Positions 46,518 through 55,613 of a stretch of 64,000 bases of DNA are shown piece by piece; within the stretch, counting starts at the first letter, position 1; every line of letters begins with the position of its first letter. The stretch is from Candidatus Schekmanbacteria bacterium RIFCSPLOWO2_02_FULL_38_14. Lineage in GTDB: Bacteria > Schekmanbacteria > GWA2-38-11. A model generated the notes under the pieces. It saw only the letters and a program-made list of their open reading frames with translations, had not been told where the DNA came from and did not search any database. The stretch spans positions 1-64,000 of the forward strand of contig MGDH01000016.1 of NCBI GenBank assembly GCA_001790855.1, in the 5' to 3' direction. Both the position numbers and the translations under genes were made by a program.

Positions 46518-46545
46518 AATATGTTATTGCCTGCGGTCATGTCAA
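46518..46545 (-). promoter_or_regulatory. Candidate internal promoter of the glycan locus
   Basis: On the minus strand, TTGACA (46540-46545) is followed by 16 nt and CATATT (46518-46523, 4 of 6 matches). It lies in a 163-nt gap, about 95 nt before the radical-SAM gene at 45035-46423, and could drive the distal part of the locus. Confidence 0.4.
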
Positions 46546-46586
46546 TAATCGGGCAGTAGTAAGCGAAATTATATCCTCACACAAAA

Positions 46587-47816
46587 CTAATTTTTACTAT
46601 TCATCTTAACCCTAGCTGATGGATGCCCATATTTATTACGAGCTTTTTCTAAAACTGTACTGCACCACTTATTCCGATCAAGTTTGGAATAAAGTGCCTT
46701 AAACTCATTTAACAAGAGTTCTGGTGTTACCAAAATCTGGGTACTAAACATTTTTTGTCTATCTGTTGCAAACGAAAAATTTTCCCCAGATTTCAATTCA
46801 AGTCTATGTAAACACCATTCTGGGAATTTGAATATCAAATAAGGAAGGTCACTAAACTGCGCAATAGTATTAACCCCAGATGATGTACCCATATACATTA
46901 AAGATGTGCGAATCAAAGCAAGGTCTTCTATTATAGATGTCCCAAAATCTTTTGCGATAATTACATTCGACCTTTTTCTCAGGCCATCAAAAGTTTCCTC
47001 CCGTAATCCAACAAATACAAAAACAACTTCCGGAAAATCTATTTTACACTGATCTATGAATGACAACCAAACCACAGGATTAGTGTTCCGTTCAGAAGCA
47101 TGCGATGTTTGTTTTAAAGATAATGTTACAGGTACTGTATTCTCTGGCAAATAATTCAGGTAGAACCAATGTGCCCAAAATCCATCCCTATCACCAATTC
47201 TAAGATATGGTATATATCCATGCGAATTATAAAAATCTTGTACCTCATTAAAGTTGGGGAATCCATAATCAGCATAATTATATGTTTCGCCTAAGTGATG
47301 AGCCAACGGTGGGAACATGTCATAGCGTTCAACATTACTTTTCAAGAAATGATAAAATTCTTTACGAGAATTAAATTGGAAAATTGATCCAAGATATGGA
47401 CATGTACTAAACAATGGAAGGAATTCAAGCATATAGTCTTGCGCATTATCAGATGTAATATTATTATCTTCGGCTTTTTTACGGTTGCCAATTGGGTTAT
47501 CACTATCATATATAACACAAATATCAACTTCTTCTGCATTATATTTAATTTTCAAAATGCTTAATCTTTCAATGAAAAGTAAGGGATCTCCAACTGACCA
47601 TGGAAGGGCTTTGAAGTCCCAAACTCCCAAAATACGTTTCTTTTGAAAGTTTGGTGCGAAAATTAGTTTCATCAAATTATAATAAAACCTGACTTTTATT
47701 GGCCATAGACCCAGCCTCAACCAAAAACTATATAATTTATCAGTTATTATCTTACATGTAGTAAGAACACCGTGCTTACGAATTTTGCGATATATATCTA
47801 TACCCTTTTGAAACAT
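46587..47816 (-). CDS. Unrecognised GT-B-like protein (paralogue 1)
   Basis: The 409-residue protein resembles a GT-B glycosyltransferase only loosely. It contains RILGVWDFKALPWSVGD near residue 60, and VPVTLSLKQ and IAKDFGTSIIEDLALIRT followed by MGTSSG in the C-terminal half, like the sugar-nucleotide binding part of GT9-like enzymes. A clear paralogue is at 55588-56643. The family is not one I recognise; transferase activity is an inference. Confidence 0.6.
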   Translation of the reverse strand: MFQKGIDIYRKIRKHGVLTTCKIITDKLYSFWLRLGLWPIKVRFYYNLMKLIFAPNFQKKRILGVWDFKALPWSVGDPLLFIERLSILKIKYNAEEVDICVIYDSDNPIGNRKKAEDNNITSDNAQDYMLEFLPLFSTCPYLGSIFQFNSRKEFYHFLKSNVERYDMFPPLAHHLGETYNYADYGFPNFNEVQDFYNSHGYIPYLRIGDRDGFWAHWFYLNYLPENTVPVTLSLKQTSHASERNTNPVVWLSFIDQCKIDFPEVVFVFVGLREETFDGLRKRSNVIIAKDFGTSIIEDLALIRTSLMYMGTSSGVNTIAQFSDLPYLIFKFPEWCLHRLELKSGENFSFATDRQKMFSTQILVTPELLLNEFKALYSKLDRNKWCSTVLEKARNKYGHPSARVKMNSKN

Positions 47817-47873
47817 TTTATTTCCTATTTATACATTATATTTCTAATAATCAATTTAGTACTGACTAAACTT

Positions 47874-49316
47874 TCAATAGTACCGACTTACCTTACCATC
47901 TAAGCCAACAATAGTTTTACCATCACCATGCCAAATACCTTTGAGACGATACCATTGCCATGCTACCAAGGGGATTACAATTAATAGTGATATCATGTAT
48001 CCGACTGCCATTCCCATGGCAGAAAAATAACGTCCAAGGAAAACATTGCTGCATGTGATTAAAATTGCAGCCAGAACACTAATGAGCAATAATGGTTCTT
48101 GCTTATGGGCTCTCAGATACCCTGCCATAGGAACTGATATGGCTTGAAATATTTGTGCAAAGGCAAATATTCCCATAGGCAATGGTGGCAAAAGACGAGC
48201 CGCAAAAGGATGCTGTAAGACATTGAGTATGTATACTATAAGCCAGCCGCTGAATGATATGAAACCTGAAACCACTATCGTTATTTTCATGAGTCGCCAA
48301 AATAGTCTATCTAGTTCCTCATATTCTCTCCGTGCAATCAGCATACCAAATTGTGGAATTTTAGGAGCAATCCATGCAGTAGGAATTGAAGGTATGAGTC
48401 CGACTACACTCCATGTCATACCCATCTGTCCTGCAACTACAGCACCATGATATTTAAAAAGTATCGGTATAAAAAAGTAATGGACAAAATAACCACATAA
48501 ACAGCTTAGGCCTATCTTCCATTGCATTGGCCAAATATCATTAGACCAATGCAATTTTTCTTTAACTTTAAATGAGAATATTAAAGTTTTAGAAAATACC
48601 TTATATTTTCTTAAAATAAGCGTAATAATGCATATTATACTTGCTATATTAGAAAAAGTTAAAACCCATAAATTTGTGTGTAATAATATTGTTAACCAAA
48701 GAGTTATTTTGACAAATAATGCTTGGTAAAACGAGTAGGTATATAAATTAGATACTTGATTGCATCCCTCTAATATAGAAGTAATTGGAAGCAATAAAAC
48801 CGCAATACTAGTGATAAAACAAAGTGAAAACCAGGGCATTTCCCAGTCAATCGAAGGATCTGGGGATCTGGAAAAAAACAGATATCCCCCTACACCTAAA
48901 CCAATAAGTACGAAGATGGCGGCAATTCCATACCATTTTAAAACAAAACGTGTCAAACTAGCCAGTCTCGAAAGAGCTACATTATCGCCAATTATATTGC
49001 CATCATTATCTAAACTTAAACTAGACCATTCATGTGCGGCAAATTGGAGAATTACAATACTTAGTCCCAATTCAGCAAAAGTTTGTAATGCAACCAAACT
49101 TTGAAAAGTATAATAATAACCCTGCAATTTTGCAGTAAAAACGCTAATCATTAAAATTCCAGTAATTGGCCCAGTAATTAGATTGAATACTCGAGTTAAA
49201 AGTCCAAAAAATACAGGTCTATCTATAGAAGCCCTTTGCATAAAAAGGTGCATTGTGTCTTTTATAATCATCATTTTACAAGGTGCCTCCAGTTGATTTT
49301 TCTCGGGTCTGTCCAT
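47874..49316 (-). CDS. Wzx-like polysaccharide flippase
   Basis: The 480-residue protein has about 12 membrane segments and the features of MATE/MVF-type polysaccharide transporters. These include an N-terminal amphipathic part (FFGLLTRVFNLITGPI) and a conserved region MGMTWSVVGLIPSIPTAW in the middle. It moves lipid-linked oligosaccharide units across the inner membrane for polymerisation by Wzy. It is encoded between the radical-SAM fusion gene and the GT-B-like gene. Confidence 0.85.
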   Translation of the reverse strand: MDRPEKNQLEAPCKMMIIKDTMHLFMQRASIDRPVFFGLLTRVFNLITGPITGILMISVFTAKLQGYYYTFQSLVALQTFAELGLSIVILQFAAHEWSSLSLDNDGNIIGDNVALSRLASLTRFVLKWYGIAAIFVLIGLGVGGYLFFSRSPDPSIDWEMPWFSLCFITSIAVLLLPITSILEGCNQVSNLYTYSFYQALFVKITLWLTILLHTNLWVLTFSNIASIICIITLILRKYKVFSKTLIFSFKVKEKLHWSNDIWPMQWKIGLSCLCGYFVHYFFIPILFKYHGAVVAGQMGMTWSVVGLIPSIPTAWIAPKIPQFGMLIARREYEELDRLFWRLMKITIVVSGFISFSGWLIVYILNVLQHPFAARLLPPLPMGIFAFAQIFQAISVPMAGYLRAHKQEPLLLISVLAAILITCSNVFLGRYFSAMGMAVGYMISLLIVIPLVAWQWYRLKGIWHGDGKTIVGLDGKVSRYY

Positions 49317-49366
49317 TAATCCAGAGCAATGTCATAATGTTTCTCTCGCAAGCTTATTTTTCTGTT

Positions 49367-51466
49367 CTATAAGCTTTTCTGTTTCCAAAGAATATACTTC
49401 AAGTACAACTCCTTTGTAAAAGTAGCACCAAATAGCCGTCTCAACACTCGTTTTGATATCTGTTTTAATGTAGGTTCTATTTTTAGAAACAATGCCCCAA
49501 ATCTTAATAGCTTTATAACTAAGCCCCAAATTATACGATCAAAAGCTCCTCTATGACCTTTCCCTGTAGTAAATTTACTTACGTAACGTGTTATTTTTAA
49601 ACTAAATCTTTTATTATCAGGCACTAAGTGTAAAATTTTAGGAGCGTTCGTTCCATTTTTTGAATAAAACATTTTTATCATTAATTCTGCATCTCCAGTT
49701 GGATCATCAGCTATTAGAATCTTATCCGGTGCTATACTTAGGAGCTTTTCTATTTGTAATATTGGCATATGAGCAAATAGCGGACTCGAATCTTTCTTTC
49801 TTTCAAGTTCAAGAAATCCTTTTATCCTTTCATAGTTTAATCCAAAATGGTCATAACGTAATATATTCATCGCTTGCAATTGTGTGCCGGCAATAACCAA
49901 TTTTTCTGCACTCCTTAATTCTTCACATAACATATCATAGTGTCTAAAAAAATCTTCTAGTTTATAATAATTTATATGTAAAGGAATGTAACACTTTGGG
50001 CAATATGTTAACTGCCCTAATAAATTATAATCTGATAACACTTTAACAGTACTGCCACACTCTGAACATATACCGTTTACACTTATTGTTCCCAATAACC
50101 AATTCCTTTTATATTTAACATCTAAGACCTTAAATCTATTAAATAAAAATGTATAAAAACACCTAAGCTCGCTGAAAACAACACTCCAAAAACGATCATT
50201 GGAAATCGCGCTAATATTTAAATATCTTTCTCGATTTCTCCATAATAAATCATAAGGACCGGGGGTCAGATGTATGTTTTTGTAATAGTCTTTTTCATCG
50301 TTGATTAAACCTCTTTTTAAAGCACTTTTATAAATTTGCGTTCCTGGATATGCATCTACTAAACTTACATCAGCATTCATTTCCTCATTAATTACCATAT
50401 CAATTGTTTCTTTTAAATCTTCCTTAGTTTCTCCTTCATTCCCCACCATAAAAGTACCAAGACACGGTATTTTTGCTTCTTTTGCTGCTCTATAGAACTT
50501 TATAATTTCTTCCTTAGTCGTTTGTTTTTTCATTATTTTTAATATTTTATTTGAACTACTTTCTATACCAGCTCCTGTTAAAACACATCCAGCCTCTTTC
50601 ATTGCAACAAAAGTATCAACATCGATATTCTTTACATCTACACGCATCCCACACATCCATGGTTTTTTCGTTTTCAATCTCTTGTATTCTTCACAAAACC
50701 GCAAAATGTCTTCCTTGGTTTGGTAAAACATTTCATTAACGAAATTAAGTATGTCAAAATTATACTTAGAAAGTAAAAATTCTATTTCTTCCATAATATG
50801 TTCAAGGGGACGTTTTCTAAATGCCCCGATGGTCGGGGAGCAAAAGGTACATACTCCAACACATCCCCTGCCAGTCAGTACCGGTAAAACTACCTGATTA
50901 TGCATATAGGACGCTTCAGCATATTTGTAATAATTTATATTAATGTGATGCCAGGCGGGCAAAATATTAATATCTTGCAAATCCAATCTTTTAGGATGAT
51001 TTTTAATTACTTCACTGCTAGACCTGTCTTTAAAAAGTAGTCCTGGCACTTCTTTAAAATCATCTGAGCCATTACTTAACTCATCAATAAGGCAAGGGAG
51101 CGAGGTTTCAGCTTCACCAATAATCCCGAAATCAATTCCCATCATTTCACTATCAAAAAGAAAACGAGGATTAACGTCTTTGGTGATATTACCACCTATT
51201 ATAATCGGCAAACCAGGTTTGATCGAACGAATTGTATGAATGGTTTGTGATATAAAATTAAAGTTGGAAATTAGCCCTCCAGTTGCAAATGCTAAATAAT
51301 CATTTTTTTTAAGCAGTTTACTATAATCTGGATTGGTAAGTGTTGTATCAATAAAATCAAATGGTATATTATTCCGTTCCAAACATGAAAGGACATAAGC
51401 CATTCCCAGTGGGCTATGCTTATAAGGAGGTTTTACTATTAATAATTTCCTACTATCTTTTTGCAT
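49367..51466 (-). CDS. Radical-SAM protein fused to a zinc ribbon and a Rossmann-like domain
   Basis: The 699 residues divide into three parts. The first is a B12-binding-like domain and a radical-SAM domain (about 1-420) with C202-x3-C206-x2-C209 (CVGVCTFC) and FMVGNEGET. The second is a zinc-ribbon-type Cys quartet at C467, C470, C489, C492. The third is a Rossmann-like segment at about 520-600 (LVIAGTQLQAMNI ... DKILIADDPTGDAELM), similar to nucleotide-binding domains that carry sugar-binding or regulatory functions. A basic helical tail closes it. The substrate is unknown; the fusion is unusual. Confidence 0.78.
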   Translation of the reverse strand: MQKDSRKLLIVKPPYKHSPLGMAYVLSCLERNNIPFDFIDTTLTNPDYSKLLKKNDYLAFATGGLISNFNFISQTIHTIRSIKPGLPIIIGGNITKDVNPRFLFDSEMMGIDFGIIGEAETSLPCLIDELSNGSDDFKEVPGLLFKDRSSSEVIKNHPKRLDLQDINILPAWHHININYYKYAEASYMHNQVVLPVLTGRGCVGVCTFCSPTIGAFRKRPLEHIMEEIEFLLSKYNFDILNFVNEMFYQTKEDILRFCEEYKRLKTKKPWMCGMRVDVKNIDVDTFVAMKEAGCVLTGAGIESSSNKILKIMKKQTTKEEIIKFYRAAKEAKIPCLGTFMVGNEGETKEDLKETIDMVINEEMNADVSLVDAYPGTQIYKSALKRGLINDEKDYYKNIHLTPGPYDLLWRNRERYLNISAISNDRFWSVVFSELRCFYTFLFNRFKVLDVKYKRNWLLGTISVNGICSECGSTVKVLSDYNLLGQLTYCPKCYIPLHINYYKLEDFFRHYDMLCEELRSAEKLVIAGTQLQAMNILRYDHFGLNYERIKGFLELERKKDSSPLFAHMPILQIEKLLSIAPDKILIADDPTGDAELMIKMFYSKNGTNAPKILHLVPDNKRFSLKITRYVSKFTTGKGHRGAFDRIIWGLVIKLLRFGALFLKIEPTLKQISKRVLRRLFGATFTKELYLKYILWKQKSL

Positions 51467-51535
51467 TTGATAACCCTCCTATTGATTTCAAAAAACATGT
51501 TTTTATGTAAAATCTCCCCACCTCTCCCAAAAACC

Positions 51536-52582
51536 TTATTCTCCAGACATATTAATCAATGCCCTTCCTGCCTTACCCTGCTCCAAATCATCAAAGGCAC
51601 TATTTATATCTTCCAACCTATACTCATTAGTATTGAGAGCATCGAGTCTAAGCTTGCCAGCAAGATACATGTTGACATACAATGGAATATCTCGATCCAT
51701 TTGAGTCTCCCCTCCCCATGTTCCAATAATTTTCTTGCCTTTGATAAGATCAAATGGATCAATTAATATCTTTTCACCCAGTGGTAGATTGCCAGCCAGA
51801 ACACACAGACCGCCATTATTGCGAACTGATCGAAAAGCAGTTTCCATGGACTCCTTCTTACCAGCAGACTCAATCGCATAATCAATACCACGATTACCTG
51901 TAATGTCCATTATTCCTGATAAGACATCCTGATTTCTTGCATTAATTATATGTGTTGCTCCCAACTGAATAGCCTGTTCAAGTTTATGATCAAGTACATC
52001 TATGGCAATAATTAAGGAAGCATTTGCTATTTTAGCTGCTAATAAAGCACTTAAACCAATACCACCAACTCCAAATACAGCAACACTAGTACTAGGTTTT
52101 ACACGTGCTGTATTCATAACAATTCCTGCACCTGTAGGAATAGCACAACCAAGAAGAGCAGCTTCACGTAAAGGCATTTTATCAGGAATTTTTACAACAC
52201 GATTTTCTGAAATAACAGCCTTTGTCAGAAATGTAGATATCGCACCGGAATTTACTATTGAGCCATTGCTTCTCTTGTATAAAGCAGACGGAACATCAGC
52301 ACCCATGCCTTTTATCCATGTCAGCACAACATGGTCTCCCGGCTTTACCTTTTTAACACTGCTCCCAACATTTTCAACAACCCCTGAACCTTCATGTCCT
52401 AAGGTATGGGGAAGAAATTTGTCTTCACCTTTTAACCCATGAACCTCATTAAGTTGAGAGTGACATACTCCACTATAAGCAATCTTAACTAGAACCTGTC
52501 CTGCTTTGAGTTCAGGAATTGTAAGCTCTTCAATCTGTAAGGGATTATTAATTTTGTTCAAAACTGCTGCTAAGGTTTTCAT
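51536..52582 (-). CDS. Zinc-dependent alcohol dehydrogenase, structural-zinc cysteines absent
   Basis: The 348-residue MDR-family protein has catalytic-zinc ligands Cys40 (CHSQL) and His63-Glu64 (LGHEGSG), a third Cys in LLGCAIPTGAG, and the cofactor loop VGGIGLSAL. The loop that normally holds the four-Cys structural zinc site (after WIKGMGADV) contains none. It probably oxidises or reduces an alcohol/ketone in sugar synthesis. It is followed downstream by the radical-SAM fusion gene. Confidence 0.82.
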   Translation of the reverse strand: MKTLAAVLNKINNPLQIEELTIPELKAGQVLVKIAYSGVCHSQLNEVHGLKGEDKFLPHTLGHEGSGVVENVGSSVKKVKPGDHVVLTWIKGMGADVPSALYKRSNGSIVNSGAISTFLTKAVISENRVVKIPDKMPLREAALLGCAIPTGAGIVMNTARVKPSTSVAVFGVGGIGLSALLAAKIANASLIIAIDVLDHKLEQAIQLGATHIINARNQDVLSGIMDITGNRGIDYAIESAGKKESMETAFRSVRNNGGLCVLAGNLPLGEKILIDPFDLIKGKKIIGTWGGETQMDRDIPLYVNMYLAGKLRLDALNTNEYRLEDINSAFDDLEQGKAGRALINMSGE

Positions 52583-52631
52583 AATGTTCTTTCAGATAGA
52601 GCATAGTGAAGAGGTAAAATATCGAAGGCTA

Positions 52632-53078
52632 TTATTCTTTGATTCTCTGTCCAACAATCTTTGTTCCCTTATGAAAATTTTCTATTGTTTGGCGCATTAC
52701 AGATGGCATATCTAAGAATGAAAGCTGTTCAAACTTAAACACACCTACATCCTGTCCCTCCATCAGTTTATGCTTATTCCAGACCGAGCTGATATCAGAA
52801 ACAAAGAACCATGTACGAGTCTTGGCCTTTTCAAAGTTTGAATAGTAATCCGTAAACCACAAAAACCTATATTCTGCAGGTTTTATAGAAAGTTCCTCTA
52901 ATACTTCTCTATTTATAGATTGAAGCGGTGTCTCTTCGTTATTTATCACCCCTCCAAAAAGAGACCATTGGCCTGTTGCTGCTATAGTTGGCTTGTTGTC
53001 ACGCAATTGCAAAACATAGTTACCAGAGACCAGCAAAATAGCATGAGAACTCTGGATTTCAGGAATGTTCCTATTCAA
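52632..53078 (-). CDS. Nudix hydrolase
   Basis: The 148-residue protein has a Nudix box that fits GX5EX7REUXEEXGU except for Ser in place of the final Gly (GGVINNEETPLQSINREV, then LEELSI). It would hydrolyse a nucleoside diphosphate linked to X, for example a nucleotide sugar or dinucleotide. The substrate is not specified. It lies between the ADH and the methyltransferase genes. Confidence 0.8.
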   Translation of the reverse strand: MNRNIPEIQSSHAILLVSGNYVLQLRDNKPTIAATGQWSLFGGVINNEETPLQSINREVLEELSIKPAEYRFLWFTDYYSNFEKAKTRTWFFVSDISSVWNKHKLMEGQDVGVFKFEQLSFLDMPSVMRQTIENFHKGTKIVGQRIKE

Positions 53079-53123
53079 ATATTCCTCCGAACTTCTACTC
53101 TATGCTCTATGCCATTTGCCTTT

Positions 53124-53780
53124 TTAATCCGCTATGAACCACCAATAATCTCCAGTGTATCCCACCTCATCAAATAATTTTTTCCAGTCATCAACATGCA
53201 TCATAGTCTCAGCAGTAAGCACCCATTTGAAAAGATTCTCCCGCTCGGTCTCATTTCGCCATGCATCAACAGTAATATAGCTATTGCCTCTGCAAACACG
53301 CTGGATTTCACGAAGTGCCTCTTTAAGGCGCTGAAGAGGAAGGTTATGGATAGAGTTAATGGAGATGACTAAATCAAAGCTCTTATCAGGATAAGGTAAT
53401 TTTTCTGCACTCCAGATTTTCAGAAACGGTTTAACTGAAGGCATTGCATTCTCAATAGCATAAGAACTTACATCTATTCCAGCAACAATACAGCCAGGTA
53501 TCAACTCTTTGAAGTCATGCAACATAAAGCCTTTTCCACACCCAATATCCAGAATAGCGGCATTCTCAGGCAAATTATAATAATCCTTCATACGCTTTAC
53601 AACAGACTTCCATCTGCCGTCGTATTTATATCCCCCATAACCGCATTTCCGGTCACCATCAAAAAAATCCTTTCCAAACTGTTTAGCAATGCGGACAATC
53701 TCAGGAGTTTTCTCCTGTGCACGCTTATCATAATCCCGTACAGTTTTTGGATGCGTATCAAGCAAATTAATCTCTTTCAT
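53124..53780 (-). CDS. Class I SAM-dependent methyltransferase
   Basis: The 218-residue protein has the SAM-binding motif ILDIGCGKGFMLHDF, the motif II Asp in IDVSSYAIENA and the post-block SFDLVISINSIHNL. It is of the UbiE/COQ5-like type. The N-terminal ~70 residues (YGGYKYDGRWKSV) may set acceptor recognition. The acceptor is unknown; a sugar or lipid intermediate is likely from context. Confidence 0.8.
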   Translation of the reverse strand: MKEINLLDTHPKTVRDYDKRAQEKTPEIVRIAKQFGKDFFDGDRKCGYGGYKYDGRWKSVVKRMKDYYNLPENAAILDIGCGKGFMLHDFKELIPGCIVAGIDVSSYAIENAMPSVKPFLKIWSAEKLPYPDKSFDLVISINSIHNLPLQRLKEALREIQRVCRGNSYITVDAWRNETERENLFKWVLTAETMMHVDDWKKLFDEVGYTGDYWWFIAD

Positions 53781-53800
53781 AAGATTCCCCTAACTATTAC

Positions 53801-54604
53801 CTATAAAATTGTGTACAATTTGCCACCATTAACATGAAAACATGAGCCAGTTATCCATGACGCTTTATTAGAAGATAGAAATGTTACCAATTCAGCCACA
53901 TCTTTCCCCTCACCAACACGTCCTAAAGGTATCTTAACAGATTCTTCTGTATCTATCTTTACCCTTGCCTCTTCTATCGAGATATTGTGGATATCAGCTA
54001 ATCGTTGGACATTTCTATCCCAAGAATCGCTATGCACTGGTCCAGGACAAACTACATTCACCAGTATATTGTCCTTCACAAGTTGATTAGACAAATATTT
54101 GCTAAGATTTATTACTGCTGCTTTGGTAATTGTATAATGAGGATTATAAGAACCAGGCTGCAACCCTGAAATAGATGAGATATTAATTATTCGTGGTGCA
54201 GTAGACTTACGGAGCCAGGGAATTGAATATTGGACAAAGTAAACTATTGTCATAACATTCAGCTCAAAAGCCATTTTCCAATCATCATGTTTTAATTCAA
54301 AAAAATCTCCAAATTTATCTGTCCCTCCTAAATTATTAATTAGAATATCTATCTGCCCAAATTTTTCAACCACACTATTAATTAAATTCTGCACAGATTC
54401 AGGTTTCGTTGCTTCTACAGGAATTGCATAAATACTACCACCAGAATCTGCAATTTCTTTTTGCACTGAAAGCAATGACTCTCTTCCTCTTGCACAAATG
54501 ACTACATTTACACCTTCTTCAGCAAGAGATTTTGCAATAGCTTTGCCAATACCTTTGCTACCACCTGTGACTATTGCAACACGGTCTTTTAAACCTAGCT
54601 CCAT
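53801..54604 (-). CDS. Classical SDR (3-oxoacyl-reductase-like)
   Basis: The 267-residue protein has TGGSKGIGKAIA for NAD(P) binding, INNLGG, the Ser in NISSISG and the canonical catalytic YTITK, followed by a C-terminal NGGKLY. All catalytic residues are present. It may reduce or oxidise a keto sugar, or an acyl group. It lies downstream of another SDR (54801), separated by a 196-nt gap. Confidence 0.82.
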   Translation of the reverse strand: MELGLKDRVAIVTGGSKGIGKAIAKSLAEEGVNVVICARGRESLLSVQKEIADSGGSIYAIPVEATKPESVQNLINSVVEKFGQIDILINNLGGTDKFGDFFELKHDDWKMAFELNVMTIVYFVQYSIPWLRKSTAPRIINISSISGLQPGSYNPHYTITKAAVINLSKYLSNQLVKDNILVNVVCPGPVHSDSWDRNVQRLADIHNISIEEARVKIDTEESVKIPLGRVGEGKDVAELVTFLSSNKASWITGSCFHVNGGKLYTIL

Positions 54605-54645
54605 TCCTTATCTCCTTACCCCTTGTTGGTGGTAAACTCCACATT

Positions 54646-54671
54646 TCAATATAGTCTGGTTTCTATATTGA
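54646..54671. repeat. Inverted repeat upstream of an SDR gene
   Basis: Arms TCAATATAG (54646-54654) and CTATATTGA (54663-54671) are perfect over 9 bp with an 8-nt loop. They lie about 42 nt upstream of the SDR at 53801-54604. It may be a weak hairpin or an operator. Confidence 0.4.
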
Positions 54672-54762
54672 TTAAGTTCTTCGATTGTTGCATCCATTGA
54701 CGTTTGTTATCCCAACGGCTATTTGGTATAAACAATAGTATTTCAACAGAAAAATTATTCAT
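54646..54762 (-). other. 38-codon ORF between two SDR genes, possible coding remnant
   Basis: The minus-strand ORF from ATG 54762 reads MNNFSVEILLFIPNSRWDN in its first half and ends TRLY. It has no Shine-Dalgarno. The composition is protein-like, but I recognise no family. It may be the remains of a lost gene in the 196-nt gap. Confidence 0.25.
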
Positions 54763-54800
54763 ACATAATTTTCTTTTTTGCTATATCAATTACATTATTC

Positions 54801-55613
54801 TTATTCTTTTTTTTCAAACCGAAAAACAAGGCTGCTTTGTTCCTGCAATGTAAGACCCCCATCAATTATTATACACTGTCCATTAATAAAAGATGACTCT
54901 GAAGAACAGAGGAATAATACCAAATTTGCAACATCATCAGAACAACCTATATGTCCCGATGGGTGAATAAAATTAACCATTTCTCTATAGTTCTTATTAT
55001 TATCTTGGTCATAACGAGCTTTATGTTCATCCCGTACGATAAAGCCAGGCAAAATTGTATTTACACGAACCCCAAATTTGCCTGTATGCATAGCAAGGTA
55101 ACGCGTCATTTGCAGCATCCCTGCCTTTGCAATATGATATACAGGTGATTCATGACAAGCTAATAATGCTGCAACGGAACTAATGTTAATGATATTCCCT
55201 CCTCCTTTTTCTGACATAACTCGGCATGCTTCTTGAGAAGCAAAAAATGCTGCTCTCAATGTAACAGATATTCCTTTTTCCCAAGAATTTTCATCCTCTT
55301 CAAAGAAAGATGTGCGCTGTCCTGAACGTGCATTATTTACTAAAATATCCAATTTACCATATCGCTGAACAACTTGTCGTACCATATCATAAGGAGCTCC
55401 TTTTAGACTTAAATCAACATGAAAAAAACTTGCCGATATTTTTCTGTCAATAAGTTCCATTTCAGTTTTTTTCCCGTTTTCCAAGTCAATATCGCAAATT
55501 GCAACATGTGCACCTTCCTGTCCAAATGCTCGTGCTATATTTTTCCCAATTCCTGTTGCACTACCAGTAATTAGCGCTACTTTATTTTCAAAACGTTTTT
55601 TTCCCATACTCAT
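54801..55613 (-). CDS. Classical SDR
   Basis: The protein starts near the ATG at 55613 or 55607 (MGKKRFENKVALITG). The frame is open up to 55685, but that would overlap the upstream gene by about 100 nt. It has TGSATGIGKNIA, VNNARSG, NISSVAALLA and the canonical catalytic YHIAK, ending with IDGGL. It overlaps the upstream GT-B-like gene by about 20-26 nt. The substrate is unknown; a glycan precursor is likely from context. Confidence 0.78.
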   Translation of the reverse strand: MSMGKKRFENKVALITGSATGIGKNIARAFGQEGAHVAICDIDLENGKKTEMELIDRKISASFFHVDLSLKGAPYDMVRQVVQRYGKLDILVNNARSGQRTSFFEEDENSWEKGISVTLRAAFFASQEACRVMSEKGGGNIINISSVAALLACHESPVYHIAKAGMLQMTRYLAMHTGKFGVRVNTILPGFIVRDEHKARYDQDNNKNYREMVNFIHPSGHIGCSDDVANLVLFLCSSESSFINGQCIIIDGGLTLQEQSSLVFRFEKKE

